From contig JACMLD010000237.1 of NCBI GenBank assembly GCA_014379785.1, positions 1-10,564 of the forward strand: DNA of 10,564 nt, read 5' to 3'. The position numbers were made by a program, and so were the translations under genes. Below, one piece after another: positions 1-5,766 of this stretch; the stretch's first letter is position 1; every line of letters begins with the position of its first letter. The notes under the pieces were generated by a model, which was not told the DNA's origin, ran no database searches, and was given only the letters and a program-made list of their open reading frames with translations. This stretch comes from Chitinophagaceae bacterium. Lineage in GTDB: Bacteria; Bacteroidota; Bacteroidia; Chitinophagales; Chitinophagaceae.

Positions 1-642
1 GCGCTCTGCTGCGAGTATTGCTGCGTCTACATATGTGCTGCTTACGTCATCGAGATAATCAGTAAACGTCTTACGCAAACCAATCTCATAACCAAGCACG
101 ATATTATCGGCAACCCTCCACCGTACACCCAATCCGAATGGAATGGATATCTGCGTCAGTTTATATTCTTTGCGGTCAGGATACTGTGACAGTCCCTGTC
201 CCTCCGTACTCAATGGCTTCAAAAAATGCTTGCTGCCAGCGCTGTCGAAAGTATATGGATTGTAATGAAATGCAGCGACACCCGCAAACACATATGGTGT
301 CAGTTTTTTATCATTCAAACTAAACAGGCTGTAGTCAACAAGCAGATTCAGTTCCGTAATCTTTGTCTCGAAATTCAGGTTTCGATCTCTCAGCAATACA
401 TCACTGTTAAACTTATCGGAGGCTGCAAGTTTTGCATAACTGAAATGACTGCGAATCGCCCAATGATCAGTTACATTATAACGTGCGCCAATGCCAAATG
501 CCCCCCTCGATTGATTGGTAGTAAATCTCTGCTCCTGCAGGTCACCCTGATAATTTGCGAATCCGCCGAACAATTCCAGGTTGAGTTTTTGAGCATTTAA
601 AATGGATGGAATAACAATAACCAGCAACAATAGCTTTTGCAT
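1..642 (-). CDS. DUF6089 family outer-membrane beta-barrel protein, 3' end outside window
   Basis: An open frame runs from the ATG at 642-640 to the left edge (214 codons, no stop), so this is the N-terminal part of a longer protein. Residues 1-17 form a signal peptide (short Lys-containing start, hydrophobic LLLLVIVIPSIL core, cleavage likely after LNA). What follows alternates short aromatic/hydrophobic strands and polar turns, as in a small outer-membrane barrel. The stretch at about 145-205, with TEGQG, YPDRKEYKLTQ, IPFGLGVRWR and KTFTDYLDDVSSTYVD, is what I recognise as the hallmark of the DUF6089 family of Bacteroidota. No enzymatic function is known for the family. It starts about 110 bases after thrC with no obvious terminator between them, and I saw no convincing promoter or Shine-Dalgarno for it. 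In many Bacteroidota, genes of this family precede isoprenyl transferase and bamA (recalled context, not visible here). Family call is fairly sure; cellular role unknown. Confidence 0.8.
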   Translation of the reverse strand, partial: MQKLLLLVIVIPSILNAQKLNLELFGGFANYQGDLQEQRFTTNQSRGAFGIGARYNVTDHWAIRSHFSYAKLAASDKFNSDVLLRDRNLNFETKITELNLLVDYSLFSLNDKKLTPYVFAGVAAFHYNPYTFDSAGSKHFLKPLSTEGQGLSQYPDRKEYKLTQISIPFGLGVRWRVADNIVLGYEIGLRKTFTDYLDDVSSTYVDAAILAAER

Positions 643-750
643 ACAAATTCTTTGGTGATCAATAAAATAGCTGGGATTACACAGGATAGTACGGACTTCG
701 TGAGAAGCTAAGGTCTGGGATGGGGGGTGCTGTTTAAACGGTCAGGCGGC

Positions 751-2067
751 TCAGTTTATGCAAGTATTGCGCCAAACATTTGTTAATACGGCAACGAGGG
801 ATTGATAGTTGGGTTCGATGGAATCTTTAACAGCTGTTTTATGAGAGAGACTTTCAACGGTAGCGGGAATGGACACAGGTTCCCCAAGGATTTCTTCCAT
901 TGTATCATGGAACTTGACGGGGTGGGCAGTTTCAAGGAGAATGCCTTTCAAATCATGAAATTTGCTGAGGTATTTTTCAAGCGCAGTATATCCCACTGCG
1001 CCATGCGGATCCAGCAAATAATTCCATTTATTTTTAACTCCTTTTATGGTTTTCCGGGTCTGCTCGTCGGAGATGCTTTCACTGCTTACAACGTCTTTTA
1101 ACATTTTCAGTTCCTGGTGAAAGAGTTCCATTATCCTTATAAAGTTGCTGGGGTCTGCCACATCCATCGCGTTAGAAATGGTTGCCACAGATTTCTTACC
1201 TGTATAAAGTCCAGTCTCGAGATATACCGGCACCACATCATTGGCATTGCAGGCGGCAATGAAATGCGTCACAGGCAGTCCTGACAAATGCGCTAGTATG
1301 CCCGCACAGATATTTCCAAAATTGCCACTCGGGACACTGATGACCGGCGGCGTTTTATGCTTCCATTGCTGCAACGCGAAAAAATAATAAAATTGCTGCG
1401 GAAGCCAGCGCGCTACATTGATCGAATTTGCTGAAGTGAGGAATATTGATTCTTTTAACTGCTCATCTGCGAATGCCTCTTTCACCAGTTTCTGACAGTC
1501 ATCAAAACTGCCTGCCACTTCAATCGCCCGGATATTTTTTCCAAAAGTGGTCAATTGCAACTCCTGAATGCGGCTCACCTTTCCTTTTGGAAAAAGGATG
1601 ACCACCTCGACTCCTTCCACTTCATAAAATCCACTGGCAACGGCACCGCCCGTGTCGCCCGAAGTTGCCACCAGTACAGTTACTTTCCTGTTCTCTCCTT
1701 TCATGAAATGGCCCAGACAACGACTCATAAAACGTGCGCCGATGTCCTTGAATGCAAGTGTGGGACCATGAAACAATTCGAGCGAAGAAATCTGATCGTT
1801 GATCGGATTCAGAGGAATGGGAAAATCTATGGTCTCACGCACAATTTCCCTGAGTCGTTCTGCAGGAATGGTATCCCCGACATAAGGTTTTATAATTTCA
1901 AATGCGATGTCCTCTCTTGACATTTCAGAAAGTCGATCAATGACATGCTTTGGAATCCGGGGAATGGTTTCCGGAAAATAAAGACCCTTGTCAGGTGCCT
2001 GACCATTGATGGTGGCTTCCTTAAAATCTACTTTGGGAGATTGATGATTGAGGCTATAGTAGCGCAT
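751..2067 (-). CDS. thrC: threonine synthase
   Basis: Converts O-phosphohomoserine to threonine and phosphate with pyridoxal phosphate, the last step of threonine synthesis, in the cytoplasm. The 438 residues match the E. coli-type ThrC length (428). The N-terminal domain opens with a typical RYYSLNHQSPKVDF segment. The PLP lysine is K107 in HGPTLAFKDIGARF (100-113). SGDTGGAVA (136-144), the SANSINVARWLPQ segment (212-224), the phosphate-binding SGNFGNI (247-253), the ISNAMDVADPSNF segment (297-309) and LDPHGAVGY (352-360) follow in family order. The ATG lies 5 bases after the thrB stop, so translation is probably coupled to thrB. It is the last gene of the operon. No intrinsic terminator was found in the 108 bases before the next gene, so read-through into the DUF6089 gene is possible. 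Confidence 0.96.
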   Translation of the reverse strand: MRYYSLNHQSPKVDFKEATINGQAPDKGLYFPETIPRIPKHVIDRLSEMSREDIAFEIIKPYVGDTIPAERLREIVRETIDFPIPLNPINDQISSLELFHGPTLAFKDIGARFMSRCLGHFMKGENRKVTVLVATSGDTGGAVASGFYEVEGVEVVILFPKGKVSRIQELQLTTFGKNIRAIEVAGSFDDCQKLVKEAFADEQLKESIFLTSANSINVARWLPQQFYYFFALQQWKHKTPPVISVPSGNFGNICAGILAHLSGLPVTHFIAACNANDVVPVYLETGLYTGKKSVATISNAMDVADPSNFIRIMELFHQELKMLKDVVSSESISDEQTRKTIKGVKNKWNYLLDPHGAVGYTALEKYLSKFHDLKGILLETAHPVKFHDTMEEILGEPVSIPATVESLSHKTAVKDSIEPNYQSLVAVLTNVWRNTCIN

Positions 2068-2072
2068 GATGA

Positions 2073-2999
2073 TCAGTCGTTGTTGATAGTTTTTGTTCCT
2101 CCTGCACTCACGGTTGTAACATAGGTTTTAAAATCTATTCCAACTTTCGTATAAATGTCTTTCATGATTATCTCCAGCGTTGCGGCTGTCGTCTCCTCTT
2201 TAGAAAGCATAAAGATCGACGGTCCGGAACCGGAGATACCACCGCCCAAAGCACCTGCCGCCTTGCACTGACGTTTCACTTCGTCAAATTGCGGAATGAG
2301 AATGCTGCGCACCGGTTCGATGATCACATCTTCGAGAGATCTTCCGATAAGATCATAATCTCCCTTCATCAATCCGGCAACGAGGCCAGCGATATTGCCC
2401 CATTGTCTGATTGCGTCTTTGAGCAACACTTCCTTTCTCAGTATCTGTCTTGCATCTGAAGTCTTTACTTCAATCTGTGGATGCACGACCGTGACGAACA
2501 TCGGAGGGGCTGAAAGCGTGACGATGTCCAGCGGAAAAATAGATCTGATCAGGGTGACGCCTCCGTAAATGCATGGGGCAATATTATCTGCATGCTTTAC
2601 TCCGCTTGCCAGTTTTTCACCAAACATCGCAAAGCGCACCAGGTCTTCCTTTGAAAATATATCTCCGAGTAAGCGGTTTGCCGCGACCACAGCTCCTGCT
2701 GCACTCGCCGCACTGGATCCGAGTCCACTGCCGGGTTTGATATGTTTTTCTATGACCAGTTCAAAACCCGGTTTATTGTCGAGCTCATCGAGCATTGCCA
2801 GCAACGCAACACCGGCCACATTTCGTGGCGGATCAACCGGCAGGTTGTGATCATCGAGGTGACGAATCCTTATGCCTGGCTGGTCAGACAGCGAAAGCTG
2901 CATAACATCGCAGGGATCGTGAAGGCAAAGGCCAAGAATATCGAACCCGCAAACAATGTTTGCAATGGTTGCGGGGGCATGTATTGTAACAGATTTCAT
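2073..2999 (-). CDS. thrB: homoserine kinase
   Basis: Phosphorylates homoserine with ATP to give O-phosphohomoserine for ThrC. It is a GHMP-family kinase of 308 residues (E. coli ThrB: 310). The GHMP ATP-binding motif PGSGLGSSAASA is at 89-100. The N-terminal APATIANIVCGFDILGL (8-24) is the usual substrate-side segment, and the C-terminal glycine-rich GGGISGSGPSIF (252-263) and SAGGTKT (298-304) complete the set. The start ATG is 9 bases after the thrA stop, with a GGGAAG purine run directly before it that is too close for a standard Shine-Dalgarno; coupling to thrA translation is likely. Gene order thrA-thrB-thrC is the same as in enterobacteria. Confidence 0.96.
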   Translation of the reverse strand: MKSVTIHAPATIANIVCGFDILGLCLHDPCDVMQLSLSDQPGIRIRHLDDHNLPVDPPRNVAGVALLAMLDELDNKPGFELVIEKHIKPGSGLGSSAASAAGAVVAANRLLGDIFSKEDLVRFAMFGEKLASGVKHADNIAPCIYGGVTLIRSIFPLDIVTLSAPPMFVTVVHPQIEVKTSDARQILRKEVLLKDAIRQWGNIAGLVAGLMKGDYDLIGRSLEDVIIEPVRSILIPQFDEVKRQCKAAGALGGGISGSGPSIFMLSKEETTAATLEIIMKDIYTKVGIDFKTYVTTVSAGGTKTINND

Positions 3000-3008
3000 C
3001 TTCCCGGT

Positions 3009-5453
3009 TTACATTTTTGAAGCGCGTGTGATATCGGCAAACACGCCGCTGGCCGTTACCTCTGCACCGGCGCCGGCGCCCTTTACTACCAGTGGCTGGT
3101 CGGGATAGCGTTCAGTATAAAATAGTACTACATTGTCTTTACCATACAGGTGAAAAAAGTCGTGTTGCTGATCGATGTGCTGAAGTCCAACAGAAGCCTT
3201 TCCATTTTCATATTTCGCCACAAATTTCAATTTCTTTCCCGCCTTTTGTGCTTCTTCGTACAGCTTTTTGAAATGTGCTTCCTCGGTGGCCATGGCCGAA
3301 TAAAAATCCGCAACGCTTCCTTTCATGCAGCTTTCGGGCATAAATGTCTTGTTGTCGATCTGGTTCATTTCTATCTTCTCGCCGGTCTCTCTGGCAAGGA
3401 TCATTATTTTTCTCATTACATCCGTTCCGCTCAGGTCAAGTCGTGGATCAGGCTCGGTATAGCCTTCCTCCTGCGCCTTTTTCACCACGTCTGCAAAATT
3501 TTTTTCGCCGTTATAATTATTGAAAACAAAATTGAGTGTGCCGCTGAGGACCGCTTCAATTCTGTTCACTTTGTCGCCACTCCTCAGCAAATCATTGAGG
3601 GTGCCAATGACCGGCAGACCCGCGCCTACATTTGTCTCGAATAAAAACTGGCAGTTGTATTCTCGCGCGAGATCTTTTAGTTTTCTATAGTAACTGTAGT
3701 CGGCCGAACAGGCGATCTTGTTGCAGGCAACCACCGAGACACTTTTCTCAAGGAGGGATGCATAGCAGCCGGCAACTTCATGATTGGCGGTCACGTCTGC
3801 AAATACAGAATTGCGAAGATTCTTCAACTGAATATTTCTAACGAACTGATCCAGGTTCATCGCCTCAGATTTTGCCAGTTCTTCTTTCCAGTTCTGCATC
3901 GAAATGCCTTCGTCGTTGAATAGCATATTGCGGCTGTTGGCAATGCCTACTACCCTGACCTGCAAGCGAAGATTTTCCTGCAGGTATTCTTTCTGCTGTT
4001 CGAGTTGTGAAAGCAACCTGCTTCCCACATTACCGACGCCGATTATAAATAAGTTGACCTGTTTGTAGGTTGTTTCAAAAAATTCTTCATGCAGTACGTT
4101 GATGGCTTTCCGCACATCAGAGGAGGCGATGACGGCCGAGATATTCCGCTCGGACGAGCCCTGTGCAATTGCGCGAACGTTGACGCCGTTTCTTCCGATG
4201 GTTCCAAACATTTTTCCACTGATACCCGGGTGACTTTTCATATTATCACCCACGAGTGCAACGATGGATAGATTTTTTTCTACTTGCAAAGGATCTACTT
4301 TACCGGTTTCAATCTCATGGCTGAATGCCTTGTCGACCGCTGCTTTCGCCCTGCCTGCGAATACTTCGTCAATGCCCACACAGATGGAGTGTTCGGATGA
4401 ACTCTGTGTGATGATGATGACATTGATCTGTTCATTTGCCAGCGCTTCGAAAAGACGGCGTGAGAATCCGGGTATTCCTACCATTCCACTGCCTTCGAGG
4501 CTCAACAGAGCAATTCGGCTGATGCTGGAAATGCCGCGGATATTATTTCCGTTTTTCACGGTACCGCTTTCGATCACGGTTCCGAAATCACCCGGTGCGA
4601 AAGTGTTTTTTATCCAGACCGGAATATTCTTTTTCATGACCGGCTGAATGGTGGGCGGATAGATGACTTTTGCACCGAAATGCGAAAGTTCCATTGCTTC
4701 CTGGTAAGATATATGAGGAATTACCCGTGCATTCTGAACCAGGCGTGGGTCGGCAGTCATCATACCGCTCACGTCTGTCCATATCTCGAGCGAGGAAGCG
4801 TGCAGTCCCGCTGCCAGAATAGCAGCAGTATAATCCGAACCGCCTCTTCCAAGTGTGGTGGTGATGCCATTTGCATCTGACGCCACAAATCCGGGCAATA
4901 CAAAAACTGCCGCATCGGAAGCCGAGAAAAATGCTTCTATTTTTTCGTTGGTGGTATTTAAATCTACTGTTGCGTTGGTAAAATGAGAGTCGGTGATGAT
5001 GAGTTCTCTCGCGTCTTTCCAAACATTCGCTACACCGTCGGCCTCCAGCCTGGCCGACAATATTCTGGACGAAATGAGTTCGCCATAACTTACAATCCTG
5101 TCTTTGGTGCGGTGCGAAAGTTCGCGGAGCAGAAAGACACCATTGCAGATGTCTTCCATCTCATTGCAGTTTTTCTTCACCATACTCAGAATACCACTTT
5201 GCTGGGAGACCGGTATCAATGCTTTCACGGCATCCAGATGTCGTTGCTCGAGCTCTTTGAGTTTTTCCTTATAGGCCTCGTTGCCTTCAGAGGCGAGTGT
5301 GCCGGCTGCGAGCAATGCATCGGTTGTACCACCCAGCGCAGATGCCACTACTACAATTTTTTCTCTTGCCGCGGCTTCCTTTAATATTTGTACAACCTTG
5401 TTTATATTTTCAGCATTCGCTACAGATGTGCCGCCAAATTTTAAAACCTGCAT
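3009..5453 (-). CDS. thrA: bifunctional aspartokinase / homoserine dehydrogenase I
   Basis: A fusion enzyme catalysing the first and third steps of the aspartate-to-threonine path: aspartate to aspartyl phosphate, and aspartate semialdehyde to homoserine. Length is 814 residues (E. coli ThrA: 820). The aspartokinase domain (about 1-295) has KFGGTS at 5-10 and GRGGSDYTA at 202-210. Two ACT-type regulatory segments follow (about 310-360 and 395-445, the second with GDNMKSHPGISGKMF), which in this family bind threonine for feedback inhibition. The homoserine dehydrogenase part (about 465-814) has the nucleotide-binding GVGNVG at 472-477, CNK at 577-579, ETNVGAGLPVI at 606-616, the SGTLNFVFN segment (637-645) and the catalytic EGYTEPDPRLDLSGTD region at 663-678. 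First gene of the operon. The ATG has only an A-rich sequence before it and no Shine-Dalgarno, common in Bacteroidota. The leader upstream carries a threonine attenuator. Confidence 0.97.
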   Translation of the reverse strand: MQVLKFGGTSVANAENINKVVQILKEAAAREKIVVVASALGGTTDALLAAGTLASEGNEAYKEKLKELEQRHLDAVKALIPVSQQSGILSMVKKNCNEMEDICNGVFLLRELSHRTKDRIVSYGELISSRILSARLEADGVANVWKDARELIITDSHFTNATVDLNTTNEKIEAFFSASDAAVFVLPGFVASDANGITTTLGRGGSDYTAAILAAGLHASSLEIWTDVSGMMTADPRLVQNARVIPHISYQEAMELSHFGAKVIYPPTIQPVMKKNIPVWIKNTFAPGDFGTVIESGTVKNGNNIRGISSISRIALLSLEGSGMVGIPGFSRRLFEALANEQINVIIITQSSSEHSICVGIDEVFAGRAKAAVDKAFSHEIETGKVDPLQVEKNLSIVALVGDNMKSHPGISGKMFGTIGRNGVNVRAIAQGSSERNISAVIASSDVRKAINVLHEEFFETTYKQVNLFIIGVGNVGSRLLSQLEQQKEYLQENLRLQVRVVGIANSRNMLFNDEGISMQNWKEELAKSEAMNLDQFVRNIQLKNLRNSVFADVTANHEVAGCYASLLEKSVSVVACNKIACSADYSYYRKLKDLAREYNCQFLFETNVGAGLPVIGTLNDLLRSGDKVNRIEAVLSGTLNFVFNNYNGEKNFADVVKKAQEEGYTEPDPRLDLSGTDVMRKIMILARETGEKIEMNQIDNKTFMPESCMKGSVADFYSAMATEEAHFKKLYEEAQKAGKKLKFVAKYENGKASVGLQHIDQQHDFFHLYGKDNVVLFYTERYPDQPLVVKGAGAGAEVTASGVFADITRASKM

Positions 5454-5546
5454 ATGATCGTGTTAACTTTTTGATTTTTGTTTAGAAGAATACAGACACA
5501 TGTTTTTCCTTCATGTATCAGCAAAAAAGCCCAAATGGTAATATGG

Positions 5547-5571
5547 AAAAATACAACCCTTAGCGGGTTGT
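5547..5571 (-). terminator. attenuator terminator of the thr operon leader
   Basis: On the minus strand ACAACCC (5571-5565) pairs perfectly with GGGTTGT (5559-5553) around the five-base loop GCTAA, followed by A and a run of five T (5551-5547). The 5' arm consists of the end of the leader's Thr codons, and the loop holds the leader stop codon. A ribosome stalled on the ACA ACA ACC codons would cover the 5' arm and stop the hairpin forming, letting polymerase reach thrA. A ribosome that finishes and leaves would allow termination. The stem is short (7 bp), so termination may be partial. Pairing is seen; the regulatory role is inferred from the overlap with the Thr/Ile-rich leader. Confidence 0.8.
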
Positions 5572-5643
5572 TGTAATAATGATTGTAGCTGTGGAGACCA
5601 CTGCCGGGGAGAGGGAAACGATATGTGTACTTTGTACTGACAT
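5560..5643 (-). CDS. thrL: thr operon leader peptide (27 aa, Thr/Ile-rich)
   Basis: A 27-codon frame from ATG 5643-5641 to TAA 5562-5560, 106 bases upstream of thrA on the same strand. Residues 18-26 read TATIIITTT, so 8 of 9 codons are Thr or Ile, ending in the consecutive codons ACA ACA ACC, then CGC and the stop. In all, 6 Thr and 4 Ile codons occur among 27. This is the composition expected of a threonine leader peptide; E. coli ThrL is likewise a short peptide dense in Thr and Ile. The stop codon and last Thr codons lie inside an intrinsic terminator (5547-5571). The peptide itself should have no function; its translation senses charged tRNA-Thr and tRNA-Ile. This ATG is the first in the frame: an in-frame TAA lies at 5664-5662, and only a TTG (5649-5647) could extend it. 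No clear Shine-Dalgarno. The symbol is by analogy of role, not sequence homology. Confidence 0.85.
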   Translation of the reverse strand: MSVQSTHIVSLSPAVVSTATIIITTTR

Positions 5644-5678
5644 TTTCAATGATGACCGAAGTTAACATGCTCATGGGA

Positions 5679-5702
5679 TATAACAATCGTTAGTATTGCA
5701 AA
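5679..5702 (-). promoter_or_regulatory. candidate promoter of the thr leader/operon
   Basis: Upstream of the leader peptide the minus strand carries a T-run ending in TTTG (5702-5699), which fits the Bacteroidota -33 element, and a TATA-rich stretch (5682-5678) 16-18 bases further on that could be the -7 element. The -7 part lacks the TTTG end of the usual TAnnTTTG consensus, so the match is partial. Position is right: it would give a transcript starting shortly before the leader ATG at 5643. The -33 element lies next to that of the divergent ppc promoter candidate. Confidence 0.3.
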
Positions 5703-5724
5703 AAAATTAACGGGGAATATTTTG
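5695..5724 (+). promoter_or_regulatory. candidate promoter of ppc
   Basis: On the plus strand ATTG (5695-5698) is followed after 19 bases by TATTTTG (5718-5724). This resembles the Bacteroidota sigma-A promoter (TTTG, 19-21 bases, TAnnTTTG) with one base missing in the -7 element and one mismatch in the -33 element. Transcription would begin near 5730, giving an untranslated leader of roughly 35 bases before the ppc ATG at 5767. The element overlaps the candidate thr promoter on the other strand. Confidence 0.4.
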
Positions 5725-5766
5725 ATGCGCCCTGCTTTCAGTAATTTCACCGTCTAAGTTTTAAAC

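Noticed and set aside
226..600. A 124-codon plus-strand frame near the left edge
   Set aside because: Antisense to the DUF6089 gene, which has a signal peptide and family motifs on the minus strand.
3150..3644. A 164-codon plus-strand frame
   Set aside because: Fully antisense to the homoserine dehydrogenase part of thrA; no recognisable motif or separate promoter.
4588..5022. A 144-codon frame on the same strand as thrA
   Set aside because: It lies wholly inside the aspartokinase domain in another frame and is rich in Cys/Arg/His, typical of a shadow frame.
5501..5525. ACATG/CATGT inverted repeat between the attenuator and thrA
   Set aside because: Only 5 bp with a 9-base A-rich loop; too weak to call an operator or terminator.
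5441..5686. An 81-codon minus-strand frame across the thr leader region, overlapping the first bases of thrA
   Set aside because: It overlaps the Thr/Ile-rich leader in another frame, looks like no known protein, and its codons do not explain the hairpin. The 27-codon leader is a much better explanation.
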